A stretch of DNA of 29,949 nucleotides from JBDSKH01 sp035495435 (lineage in GTDB: Bacteria; Actinomycetota; Actinomycetes; Actinomycetales; Microbacteriaceae): the NCBI GenBank assembly GCA_035495435.1, contig DATJFV010000039.1, positions 1 to 29,949 of the forward strand, written 5' to 3'. Under the pieces are notes generated by a model. It was not told the origin of the DNA, made no database searches, and saw only the letters and a list, made by a program, of their open reading frames with translations. How positions within the stretch are numbered: the first letter of the stretch is position 1; every line of letters starts with the position of its first letter. The translations under genes were made by a program, and so were the position numbers. Below are positions 22,604 through 29,220 of the stretch, in pieces.

Positions 22604-23735
22604 GTGCGGAATCTTTCTTGTAGAAGGGAAGGGGAACGATGGATGCGGCGACGCGCGACCCGCGCACGTCGATATCGAGGGCGGGGGCGGCGTCGGGGGC
22701 GTCGGGGGCCGCGACCTCGGGGTCGACGTACGCCATCGCGATCGGGTAGCCGAGGGTGGGTGAGAGGGCTCCGGAGGTCACCTCACCGACCACGGTGTCG
22801 CCGTGCATGACCGGGTACCCGGCACGTCCGGCGCGCTTGCCCTCGGAGCGCAGGCCGACGAGCACGCGGGCACCGGCGGCCGGACCCGCCTCGACCGCGG
22901 CGCGTCCGACGAAGTCGCCCGGCTTCGTGGTCAGCGCGACGACACGGCCGAGGCCGGCCTGCACCGGGAAGGTCTCGGTGGAGAGTTCGTGACCGTAGAG
23001 CGGCATACCCGCCTCGAGACGCAGGGTGTCTCGGGCGGCCAGACCGGCGGGCACGAGACCGGAGCCCGCACCCGTCTCGGCGATGGCGTCCCAGAGGGCC
23101 GGGGCGGCATCCGGGGCGAGGTAGAACTCGAAACCGTCTTCGCCGGTGTAGCCGGTGCGTGCCACCAGCACGTTGTGGCCGCGGAAGTCGCACGGGATCG
23201 CGCGGTAGTACTTCAGGTCGTCGAGGCCCGGAAGGTCGAAGCCCTCGACGTTGCGCAGGATCTCTTCCGACCGGGGGCCCTGCAGGGCGATGAGCGCGAT
23301 GTCGTCGGATTCGTCTTCGACCAGGCAGTCGAACGCGGCGGCGCGTTCGCGCAATTCCTGGGCGGCGACCTCGCGGTTGGCGGCGTTGGCGACGACGAGG
23401 TAGCGGTCGGCGCCGGTGCGGTAGACGACCAGGTCGTCGAGGATGCCGCCGTCGGGGCTGAGCAGCAGCGAGTACTTCGCCTGCCCCTCGGTGATCGCCG
23501 AGAGCTTGCCGGCGAGTGCATAGTCGAGCGCCTCGGCCGCCTGCGGCCCGACCACCAGGATCTCGGCCATGTGGCTGAGGTCGAACAGCCCCGCGGCGGT
23601 GCGCACCGCGGCGTGCTCGGCCAGGTCGGAGGTGTAGCGCACCGGCATCTGCCAGCCGGCGAAGTCGGTGAACGCCGCACCCGCCGCGACGTGGCGGTCG
23701 TGCAGCGGCGAGAGTCGATCAGGTGCGTGGGGCAT
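22596..23735 (-). CDS. gcvT: Aminomethyltransferase, T-protein
   Basis: A 379-residue T-protein of the glycine cleavage system that transfers the methylene group from GcvH to tetrahydrofolate and releases ammonia. Family segments: SPLHDRHVAAGAAFTDFAGW at the N-terminus, AGLFDLSHMAEI, YSLLLSPDGGILDDLVVYR, ALQGPRSEEIL and RTGYTGEDGFEFYL. ATG 23735 is preceded by GAGGA at 8 nt. It is the first gene of gcvTHP and lies directly downstream of a tandem glycine riboswitch, so the operon should be switched on by glycine. Confidence 0.97.
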   Translation of the reverse strand: MPHAPDRLSPLHDRHVAAGAAFTDFAGWQMPVRYTSDLAEHAAVRTAAGLFDLSHMAEILVVGPQAAEALDYALAGKLSAITEGQAKYSLLLSPDGGILDDLVVYRTGADRYLVVANAANREVAAQELRERAAAFDCLVEDESDDIALIALQGPRSEEILRNVEGFDLPGLDDLKYYRAIPCDFRGHNVLVARTGYTGEDGFEFYLAPDAAPALWDAIAETGAGSGLVPAGLAARDTLRLEAGMPLYGHELSTETFPVQAGLGRVVALTTKPGDFVGRAAVEAGPAAGARVLVGLRSEGKRAGRAGYPVMHGDTVVGEVTSGALSPTLGYPIAMAYVDPEVAAPDAPDAAPALDIDVRGSRVAASIVPLPFYKKDSAHD

Positions 23736-23763
23736 GGCGGAGTCCTCTGCGGATGTCAGTGAA

Positions 23764-23953
23764 CTCCCCCTCTGTCATCGGTACCTGAGAGTTTCGCGTC
23801 CCGCGGGCGTTCGATCGCGGGGGCTTTCACCTTCGGCAGGACCTCGAAGGTCCTTTTTCCAGAGCGGCCTGTGCGGTGCGGTACACGTACCTGAGAGATT
23901 GGCGGGGAGGCTTGCTCCTTCGGTGCCGGCGTCTGACGCTCCGGCTCTCCCGC
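23764..23953 (-). ncRNA. Tandem glycine riboswitch (gcvT element) upstream of gcvT
   Basis: Read on the minus strand, two consecutive glycine aptamers are visible. Aptamer I (about 23953-23859): GCGGGAGAG opening, then CACCGAAGGAGCAA, CAATCTCTCAGGTAC and closing CTCTGG. Aptamer II (about 23854-23764): GGACC hairpin, GCCGAAGGTGAAAGCC, AAACTCTCAGGTACCG and closing CAGAGGGGGAG. The conserved CTCTCAGG appears in both halves. The linker between them is only a few A residues, as in classical cooperative tandems. It ends 28 bp before the gcvT start; no intrinsic terminator hairpin is obvious, so control could be translational or Rho-linked. Known riboswitches of this class mostly turn gcv genes on when glycine is high. 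Confidence 0.93.
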
Positions 23954-23986
23954 ATCGCATGCGGCCCGGTATTCGGTTGTGCGGCC

Positions 23987-23992
23987 AGCCTA
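23987..23992 (-). promoter_or_regulatory. Candidate -10 box of the gcvTHP operon
   Basis: TAGGCT on the minus strand about 34 nt upstream of the first riboswitch helix. It overlaps by two bases the forward -10 box TAGCCT of the divergent SDR gene (23991-23996). Confidence 0.35.
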
Positions 23993-23996
23993 GCCT
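23991..23996 (+). promoter_or_regulatory. Candidate -10 box, leaderless SDR gene
   Basis: TAGCCT ends 6 nt before the ATG at 24003. It shares two bases with the oppositely oriented gcv -10 box. Confidence 0.5.
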
Positions 23997-24002
23997 TTGT
24001 GC

Positions 24003-24977
24003 ATGCGGATCCTCATCCTCGGCGGCACGGCATGGCTCGGCAGGCATCTGGTCTCCTCGGCGCTCGCGGCGGGGCATGAGGTGACGGCTCTCGCGCGGGG
24101 GCAGGCGGGCGACCCGCCGGAGGGCGTGCGGTTCGTCGCGGCCGACCGCGAGCGCGATGACGCGTTCGACGCACTGAACGGCGAGCGCGTCGACGCGGTG
24201 ATCGAGGTGTCGCGCCAGCCGGGCCAGGTGCGGCGTGCCGTGCAGCGGTTCGCCGACGCCCACTGGGTGTACGTCTCGAGCACGTCGGTGTACGCCGAGT
24301 CGGCGGCGATCGGCGAGGACGAGTCGGGCGAGCTGCTGCCGGCCCTCGAGGGCGATGTCATGCACTCGATGGCGGACTACGGGCAGGCCAAGGTCGCGTG
24401 CGAGCGCTGGGTGCTCGACGGGGTGCGGTCGGCGTTCGTGGCACGGTCGAGCCTGATCGGCGGGCCAGGCGATCGGTCGGGGCGCACCGGATACTGGCCG
24501 CGCCGGTTCGCGCATCCCTCGAACCCCGAGGGCCGGGTTCTCATCCCCGATGCACCGGATACCCCGGTGCAGGTTCTCGACGTGCGCGACCTCGCGCAGT
24601 GGCTCGTGGAGTGCGCCGCACGGGGCGCCACCGGCATCGCCAACGCGGGCGGCCCGACGCACACCCTCGCCGAGCATCTGGAGACGGTGCGTGGCGTGAC
24701 CGGGTTCACCGGATCGTGGGAGGTGGTCGGTGAGGACTGGCTGGCCGAGCACGACGTGCAGCCGTGGGCAGGGCCGCGGTCCCTCCCCCTGTGGTTGCCG
24801 CCCGAGTCCTACCCGCTGGCCGCACACGACATGTCGCGCGCCGCATCCGCGGGTTTGCGCACCCGGCCGCTCGCCGAGACGCTCGCCGACACGCTCGCGT
24901 GGGAGCTCGCCGAGCCGGGTGAGCGCGGTGCCGGACTCAGCGATGAGGACGAGCGGGAACTGCTGGCGCTGCTCTAG
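24003..24977 (+). CDS. NAD-dependent epimerase/dehydratase family protein (extended SDR)
   Basis: A 324-residue Rossmann-fold protein. MRILILGGTAWLGRHLV at the N-terminus has the dinucleotide-binding GGTAWLG (residues 7-13); the active-site pair is YGQAK with Tyr126 and Lys130, preceded by WVYVSSTSVYAE. C-terminal substrate-binding residues do not tell the substrate; relatives act on nucleotide sugars or are simple reductases. An in-frame TTG six bases upstream is not used as start because ATG 24003 begins the Rossmann strand directly and follows a -10 box by 6 nt. It is divergent from gcvT and ends overlapping, by 2 bp, the tail of a small gene on the other strand. Confidence 0.87.
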   Translation: MRILILGGTAWLGRHLVSSALAAGHEVTALARGQAGDPPEGVRFVAADRERDDAFDALNGERVDAVIEVSRQPGQVRRAVQRFADAHWVYVSSTSVYAESAAIGEDESGELLPALEGDVMHSMADYGQAKVACERWVLDGVRSAFVARSSLIGGPGDRSGRTGYWPRRFAHPSNPEGRVLIPDAPDTPVQVLDVRDLAQWLVECAARGATGIANAGGPTHTLAEHLETVRGVTGFTGSWEVVGEDWLAEHDVQPWAGPRSLPLWLPPESYPLAAHDMSRAASAGLRTRPLAETLADTLAWELAEPGERGAGLSDEDERELLALL

Positions 24978-25123
24978 TCGTCCTTGTTGTCGTCGTCCTT
25001 GTTGCGGAAGAACCGGACCGCCTGCACCAGCAGCACCACGAACCCGGCTGCGGCGGCGAGCACGAACAGCGCGCCGACGATCGGACCGGCCGGCTCGGAA
25101 CTGGGGATCGGGAGAGCGACCAT
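24974..25123 (-). CDS. Small single-pass membrane protein (49 aa)
   Basis: A 49-residue ORF: a polar start MVALPIPSSEPAG, one hydrophobic helix (about 14-36, IVGALFVLAAAAGFVVLLV), then RFFRNKDDDNKDD at the end, a strongly charged cytoplasmic tail. Codon use fits the genome. A -10-like TACTCT ends 6 nt before its ATG. The stop codon overlaps the 3' end of the convergent SDR gene. Function unknown; similar short membrane proteins are widespread and often unannotated in Microbacteriaceae. Confidence 0.65.
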   Translation of the reverse strand: MVALPIPSSEPAGPIVGALFVLAAAAGFVVLLVQAVRFFRNKDDDNKDD

Positions 25124-25129
25124 GTTCGA

Positions 25130-25135
25130 AGAGTA
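25130..25135 (-). promoter_or_regulatory. Candidate -10 box, leaderless 49-aa membrane protein
   Basis: TACTCT on the minus strand ends 6 nt before the ATG at 25123. The divergent -10 box of the neighbouring gene is 11 bp away. Confidence 0.45.
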
Positions 25136-25146
25136 CTCACGGGGAC

Positions 25147-25152
25147 TACCCT
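25147..25152 (+). promoter_or_regulatory. Candidate -10 box, leaderless CMD-family gene
   Basis: TACCCT ends 6 nt before the ATG at 25159, inside a 35-bp divergent gap. Confidence 0.5.
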
Positions 25153-25158
25153 CGCGGC

Positions 25159-25722
25159 ATGTCGATCATCCGCACCGTCGCCGAAGACGACGCCACCGGC
25201 GAGGTCGCCGCGCTGTATGAGCAGGACCGTGAGACCTTCGGGTACGTCACCGAGCACAGCAAGGCGATGGCGCTCAACCCCGAGGCCGAGCAGGCGTTCC
25301 AGGCGCTGGTGCGGGCCATCCAGCCGGGGATCGGGACGCGCAACTACCGCCTCGTGACGCTCGCGGCGGCGGGTGCTCTGCGGTCTCAGCCGTGCCTCAT
25401 CGCCCACGGCACGTTCGCCCGGCGGCAGTTCGACGACGAGCAGGTGGCGGCGATCGCACGCGACTACCACGATGCGGGCCTGACCCCGGCCGAGGTGGCG
25501 ATGATGGATTTCGCGGTGAAGCTGTCGACCGATGCCGCTGCGATGACCGATGCCGATGCGCAGGTGCTGCGGGATCACGGCTTCAGCGATCGCGAGATCG
25601 TCGACATCACCCTGGCGGCGGCGGTGCGCAACTACTACTCGCGGGCGCTGCATGCGCTGGGCGTCGAAGACCCGGTGCCCGAGTCGATGCCCGCGGAACT
25701 GCGCAGCGCACTGCTTGATTAG
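25159..25722 (+). CDS. Carboxymuconolactone decarboxylase/AhpD-like protein
   Basis: A 187-residue all-helical protein of the CMD/AhpD superfamily: RNYRLVTLAAAGALRSQPC followed by LIAHG, and the later helix EVAMMDFAVKLSTDAAAM, then HGFSDREIVDITLAAAVRNY. The active-site region reads SQPCLIAHG, so Cys79 and His83 are present but the first Cys of the usual CxxC pair is replaced (Ser-Gln-Pro-Cys). It may therefore lack the AhpD disulfide chemistry; many such proteins are called uncharacterised peroxidase-related. Start ATG 25159 follows a -10 box by 6 nt. Confidence 0.85.
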   Translation: MSIIRTVAEDDATGEVAALYEQDRETFGYVTEHSKAMALNPEAEQAFQALVRAIQPGIGTRNYRLVTLAAAGALRSQPCLIAHGTFARRQFDDEQVAAIARDYHDAGLTPAEVAMMDFAVKLSTDAAAMTDADAQVLRDHGFSDREIVDITLAAAVRNYYSRALHALGVEDPVPESMPAELRSALLD

Positions 25723-25748
25723 CACCTAGTTCTTCGTGAGCACCTAGT
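25721..25748. repeat. Direct repeat AGCACCTAGT, 18-bp period
   Basis: AGCACCTAGT at 25721-25730 and 25739-25748. The first copy contains the last two bases of the CMD-family stop; the second contains the start of the -10 box of the 60-residue membrane protein. Confidence 0.7.
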
Positions 25749-25750
25749 CT
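25745..25750 (+). promoter_or_regulatory. Candidate -10 box, leaderless 60-aa membrane protein
   Basis: TAGTCT ends 6 nt before the ATG at 25757. Confidence 0.5.
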
Positions 25751-25756
25751 CAGACC

Positions 25757-25939
25757 ATGAACCTCCGCAGCGTCGCGGTGCGCGCCCTCGTCTACCTGGT
25801 CCTGCTGATCCTCGGCATCGTTTTCGTCGTGCAGTCCTCGGCGAACTGGATGGGCTGGATCATCATCGTCGGGTCGGTGATCCTGTTCGGGCTGCTCGCG
25901 GTGCGGGTGCTGGCCGAGAAGGCGCGGAAAGACTCGTAG
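25757..25939 (+). CDS. Small two-helix membrane protein (60 aa)
   Basis: A 60-residue protein made of two hydrophobic helices, about residues 9-26 (RALVYLVLLILGIVFVVQSS) and 31-50 (MGWIIIVGSVILFGLLAVRV), joined by a short SANW turn, with a basic tail EKARKDS. No family recognised. It lies 34 bp after the CMD-like gene and has a -10-like box of its own just before the ATG. The convincing hydrophobic pattern and promoter support a real gene; function unknown. Confidence 0.7.
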   Translation: MNLRSVAVRALVYLVLLILGIVFVVQSSANWMGWIIIVGSVILFGLLAVRVLAEKARKDS

Positions 25940-25951
25940 CGCCGGCTGCGC

Positions 25952-26434
25952 TCAGGCGCCCGCGGGCGGGTTGATCAGCAGGGCGGCGCGCTCGTCGAGG
26001 TACGCCTCGAGCGGCATCAGCGTCGGCGAGGCGGGGCTCCACTGCACCGCGAATCCGTCGTCGGTGCGGGCGACGGGCCGGGTGTCGGCGGTGAGGTCCT
26101 CCCACCGGATGTCGCGGGCATCGAGGTCGATGGTTTCGCCCTTGGGGATGCCGGCCTTCGCGGCGGCGGTGCGCAGCATCCGGCGTTCTTCGGCGAGGAG
26201 CGACTGCGGGTTCGGATGCTTGGGCTCGGTCACGTGCAGGGTGATGCCGGTCGCGTAGAGGCGGCCGCTGTGGCCCAGCAGGAGGACGCCGAGACGCCAG
26301 ACGCGTTCGACTTCGACCATGCGGGGCGACAGTTTCAGCCCGGCCCAACGTGGTCGCGAGAAGTCGACCAGCACCTCGTCGCGGGCTCCGGCGGCGGTGA
26401 GCCGGGCGGCGAGGTCGGCGAGCAGCGTGTCCAC
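25952..26434 (-). CDS. Hypothetical protein (160 aa)
   Basis: A 160-residue soluble protein with no signal peptide or membrane helix, starting from GTG 26434. It contains VEVERVWRLGVLLLGHSGRL, VTEPKHPNPQSLLAEERRM, KAGIPKGETIDLDARDIRWE and WSPASPTLMPLEAYLDERAA. I do not recognise the family; the balanced composition and codon use speak for a real, conserved gene. It is divergent from the 69-residue gene at 26464 and both have -10 boxes within one palindromic block. Confidence 0.75.
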   Translation of the reverse strand: MDTLLADLAARLTAAGARDEVLVDFSRPRWAGLKLSPRMVEVERVWRLGVLLLGHSGRLYATGITLHVTEPKHPNPQSLLAEERRMLRTAAAKAGIPKGETIDLDARDIRWEDLTADTRPVARTDDGFAVQWSPASPTLMPLEAYLDERAALLINPPAGA

Positions 26435-26440
26435 GGTGTC

Positions 26441-26456
26441 ACGCTAGCGCTAGGGT
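26441..26456. promoter_or_regulatory. Back-to-back -10 boxes of two divergent leaderless genes
   Basis: Minus-strand TAGCGT (26446-26441) ends 6 nt before GTG 26434; plus-strand TAGGGT (26451-26456) ends 7 nt before ATG 26464. The palindrome CTAGCGCTAG (26444-26453) joins them, leaving only 4 bp between the two boxes. Confidence 0.5.
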
Positions 26457-26463
26457 CGTGGCC

Positions 26464-26673
26464 ATGGTCTGGGTGGATCAGAAGGATGTGGCGGCGCAGC
26501 ATCTCGCGCTCGCCGATGATGCTCTTGCCCGCGTCGCGGCAGACCCGGCCGTGTCGCCCGACGTGGTCGAGACGCTGCGCCAGTTGAGCGCGACGACGAG
26601 GGCTCTGGCGAAGCTCGCCGGCGTCGACGTGTACGAGGGCGGCACCGAGGGCGAGCAGCCCACTACCCGCTAA
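26464..26673 (+). CDS. Hypothetical protein (69 aa)
   Basis: A short, helix-rich, soluble protein: MVWVDQKDVAAQHLALADDA, then PDVVETLRQLSATTRALAKL and an acidic tail. ATG 26464 is preferred to the GTG at 26458 because a -10 box ends at 26456 and would place the transcript start at 26463-26464. No family recognised. It converges on the DUF222/HNH gene with 12 bp between stops. Confidence 0.65.
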   Translation: MVWVDQKDVAAQHLALADDALARVAADPAVSPDVVETLRQLSATTRALAKLAGVDVYEGGTEGEQPTTR

Positions 26674-26685
26674 ATCACCACCGCA

Positions 26686-27915
26686 CTAGAACGGCGGAGG
26701 GTCGGAGTTCGACACGAACCCCGTCGGACTCGTCCAGGTGCTGCGCGATGCGGATCCGGCTGGATTCTGCACCACCGACCATTTCGTCTGGTGCTTCACC
26801 CGGTGGTGGTGGCGGCAGAGGTGCCCGAGGTTGCCCGATCGCGTTTCGCCGCCGTGCTGGTAGTCGACGGTGTGGTCGAGGTCGCAGGTGCGTGCGAGGC
26901 GAACGCATCCGGTGAAGGTGCAGTACTGGTCAGTCACGGCCATCCAGCGCTTGAGGTCAGCCGGGGGGCGGTAGGTGCCGCGATCGATGTCGAGCAGGCC
27001 ACCGGTCACCGGATGCGTGAGCAGCCGCATGAACGACGGCGCGTGGGCGGCGATGCGGCGCGCGGTCTCGGCGTCGATCGGTCCGTACCCGTCGAGGGTG
27101 CCGGGGTCGTCTTCGGCACCGAGCAGAGTCAGCACGGGAACCGTCACCGCGACGGCGAAACGCGCGCTCGGCCCGCCGTCACCGGCAAGCAGGACGTCAC
27201 CCGCGACATCCGCCCGCAGTTGCGCCAGGGTGCGCGTCTCGTCGGGCACGCGGGCGAGCGCGCGAGCGGCTGCATCGATGCGCGCGTAGGCACTGTGCGC
27301 GGTGTCGGCGGGCAGGCGCAGCAGGATCTCGGCCATGCCGTCGGGGAGATTCTCGATCCAGATCGCGCGGGTCTCGCGAGCCGCGCGTGCGCGCTCGGCA
27401 AGCGGCACCGGGTGAACGCGCTCGCGCAGCACCCGCGCGCGGGCGCGGAACCGCGCCGGGGCCAGCGTCGCGCACCCGGCCAGCGCCTCATCGAAGCGGG
27501 CCGCGGTGTCGACGTCGTCGGGAAGAGAGGCCAGCAGATCGACCGCGTAGCGCGCATTCGGCACAGGAACCTCGCCGTCGCAGAACGCGTCCCACACGCG
27601 CGGCAGCCGCTGCTGCAGGACCTCGGCAGCGTGCGCCTGATCGCGGACCGTCGACTCAGAGATGCCGAGTCGCACCGCGATATCCGCCACCGCCGCACGC
27701 ACCGCGAACTCGACGCGCTCCTCCGCGCTCAGGGGAAGCAGCGGATCGACGAACACCTCAGGAGACTGCCGCGCCTCATCGAGCACCCGTGCTGCCGCCC
27801 ACCACTGCTCGGCCGCCGACCGGTTGGCCGACCGGAACGCCTGCTCGGCCTGCGCAAGACGCATGTCGACGCGGGCGTCAGCGCGCCGCGGGTCGAGGGG
27901 CCGGAGGATCTCCAT
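26686..27915 (-). CDS. DUF222 / HNH endonuclease domain protein (13E12 family)
   Basis: A 409-residue protein combining an N-terminal DUF222 region (long helices, including AEQAFRSANRSAAEQWWAAA and AVADIAVRLGISESTVRDQA) with a C-terminal HNH nuclease: CTFTGC and RTCDLDHTVDYQHGGET with the catalytic Asp347-His348, SGNLGHLCRHHHRVKH with the Asn and final His residues, plus Cys pairs for zinc. Start chosen at ATG 27915, 8 nt after GGAG; the frame is open further upstream but without a site. Such 13E12-type proteins are abundant and of uncertain role in actinobacteria. The HNH residues look intact, so the nuclease may be active. Confidence 0.9.
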   Translation of the reverse strand: MEILRPLDPRRADARVDMRLAQAEQAFRSANRSAAEQWWAAARVLDEARQSPEVFVDPLLPLSAEERVEFAVRAAVADIAVRLGISESTVRDQAHAAEVLQQRLPRVWDAFCDGEVPVPNARYAVDLLASLPDDVDTAARFDEALAGCATLAPARFRARARVLRERVHPVPLAERARAARETRAIWIENLPDGMAEILLRLPADTAHSAYARIDAAARALARVPDETRTLAQLRADVAGDVLLAGDGGPSARFAVAVTVPVLTLLGAEDDPGTLDGYGPIDAETARRIAAHAPSFMRLLTHPVTGGLLDIDRGTYRPPADLKRWMAVTDQYCTFTGCVRLARTCDLDHTVDYQHGGETRSGNLGHLCRHHHRVKHQTKWSVVQNPAGSASRSTWTSPTGFVSNSDPPPF

Positions 27916-28096
27916 GCCGAGCACTCCACCAGAGCCCACCGACATTCCGAACTGCCTGGTGAGAACCGGTTTTTGGCGAGGGCTGGGGAGGAGAAGAGGT
28001 GGACCTGTCCCCCACATCCGCACGCCTGGATACCTCGTCCACCGATCGTCGGTCGCCCATTCAAACCCACGCATGGATCTACAAAAGTTGGCCGGC
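27916..28096. other. Divergent intergenic region, DUF222/HNH and DUF1877 genes
   Basis: About 180 bp without a convincing gene. It holds a short palindrome ACCGA-TCG-TCGGT at 28041-28053 and a GGAC-CT-GTCC palindrome near 28001; both could be operators, neither is specific. I see no clear -35/-10 pair. Confidence 0.35.
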
Positions 28097-28585
28097 ATGG
28101 GAATTCGCTACTACGCCTATCCGGTACCTGCCGAACTCGGCGACATGGCTGCAGCCTCGCCTCGCGACTTCGTCAGCGACGACCCCTTGATGGATGCATG
28201 GGGCCCCGCTGAGGAGCGACCGCGGATGCTGTACCTCGACAAGTGCTGGGGGTACCTGCAGAGCTTGTTCGCACCTACAGAGCTTCAGAGTCAACCTGCC
28301 TACGAACTCGTTCGCGGAGATGTGACCCACACGAACACGGGATGGATTCCGTTCGTGAGGTACCTCACGAATGACGAGGTACGGGTTATTGCGACGGATC
28401 TCGCCGACGCTGCCGCCTCGGAGTGCTTCGTCATGGATGGGCTCTCTGCGATGCGCCGCAGCGGATACCTGCATCGCACGTTCGAGGAAGAGCTCGACTA
28501 CATCCAGAAGTATCTGCAGGATGCCGCGCACTTCACTGCTGAGGTCGCGAAGGGCGGTGAGGGCTTGGTGTATCTCATCGGGTGA
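28097..28585 (+). CDS. DUF1877 family protein
   Basis: A 162-residue soluble protein starting MGIRYYAYPVPAELGDMAAA, with FVSDDPLMDAWG, MLYLDKCWGYLQSLF and TNDEVRVIATDLADAAASEC further on. The Tyr-rich entry and the LDKxW block are typical of DUF1877 (YfbM-like), a family of unknown function often found near secreted-toxin or immunity loci. An upstream in-frame ATG at 28073 would add eight residues, but relatives start at MGIRYYAY. Base composition is a little less GC-rich than that of neighbouring genes, hinting at a later arrival. It converges on the next gene with only 3 bp between stops. Confidence 0.8.
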   Translation: MGIRYYAYPVPAELGDMAAASPRDFVSDDPLMDAWGPAEERPRMLYLDKCWGYLQSLFAPTELQSQPAYELVRGDVTHTNTGWIPFVRYLTNDEVRVIATDLADAAASECFVMDGLSAMRRSGYLHRTFEEELDYIQKYLQDAAHFTAEVAKGGEGLVYLIG

Positions 28586-28588
28586 CCC

Positions 28589-29185
28589 CTACTCAGCGGA
28601 CCAGAGCTCTTCGGCCTCGAGGGTCAGATCGATCATCTGACGCAGGAGAGCCTCCATCGATGTCGATGTCAACAGGGTGTATCTGTCGTATTCGCCGAGC
28701 GGGGCGATCGCCGCCAGTTGCCACACGGCTGCGACCGGATCCTCCGCCAGCTCGATGTCGGCATCCGAGTCTGGCTCCGCGATCCGGGCAATCACGCGGC
28801 GGACAACCGCTTCGGCTTCACCCCGCAGCGGTGCGAGCTCGTCGGACCACTCCAGATCGGGCAGCATCGACAACTCGGCGCGGGGATACGGGTCCTCGTC
28901 AACCCAGCTCTCGACCGTGAACCTCTGGGTTCCCACGCCGACGATCAGCAGGTCGTCGGCTCCCGCGGCCGCGCTCACCAAACGCGCCATGGTGCCGACC
29001 GAGGCACGCTGGTCGCCACCTCCGGCTTCGGGGCCGCGTTCGATGAGCACGACACCGAACTCCGGTTCGTCCTCATCGAGCAATCGCCCGACCATCATGA
29101 GATACCGCGGCTCGAACACGCGCAGCGGGATGGCGACGAAAGGGAAGAGAACTGACCCGAGTGGAAACATCGGTGAGGCGGCCAT
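28589..29185 (-). CDS. LON substrate-binding-domain protein
   Basis: A protein of about 198 residues that is only the N-terminal substrate-recognition domain of Lon protease, with no AAA or protease domain. The hallmark entry FPLGSVLFPFVAIPLRVFEPRYLMMV and the block FGVVLIERGPEAGGGDQRAS, then SVGTMARLVSAAAGADDLLIVGVGTQRF, match the family; the C-terminal part is helical. Start uncertain: GTG 29200 and ATG 29170 are alternatives, none with a good ribosome binding site. Stand-alone LON-domain proteins are common in actinobacteria; their function is unknown, possibly as substrate adaptors. Confidence 0.85.
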   Translation of the reverse strand: MAASPMFPLGSVLFPFVAIPLRVFEPRYLMMVGRLLDEDEPEFGVVLIERGPEAGGGDQRASVGTMARLVSAAAGADDLLIVGVGTQRFTVESWVDEDPYPRAELSMLPDLEWSDELAPLRGEAEAVVRRVIARIAEPDSDADIELAEDPVAAVWQLAAIAPLGEYDRYTLLTSTSMEALLRQMIDLTLEAEELWSAE

Positions 29186-29208
29186 ACTCCAGTGAAGCAC
29201 CCCCGACG

Positions 29209-29214
29209 TAGGGT
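29209..29214 (+). promoter_or_regulatory. Candidate -10 box, DUF427 gene
   Basis: TAGGGT ends 6 nt before the GTG at 29221; the six bases between are GAAAGG, which could also act as a Shine-Dalgarno sequence if the transcript starts further upstream. Confidence 0.45.
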
Positions 29215-29220
29215 GAAAGG

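Noticed and set aside
23775..24827. 350-codon minus-strand open frame over the riboswitch and SDR gene
   Set aside because: It spans a structured riboswitch and is antisense to an SDR gene with clear Rossmann and YxxxK motifs.
26791..28212. 473-codon plus-strand open frame opposite the DUF222/HNH gene
   Set aside because: No recognisable domain, antisense composition; the minus strand encodes a complete HNH motif.
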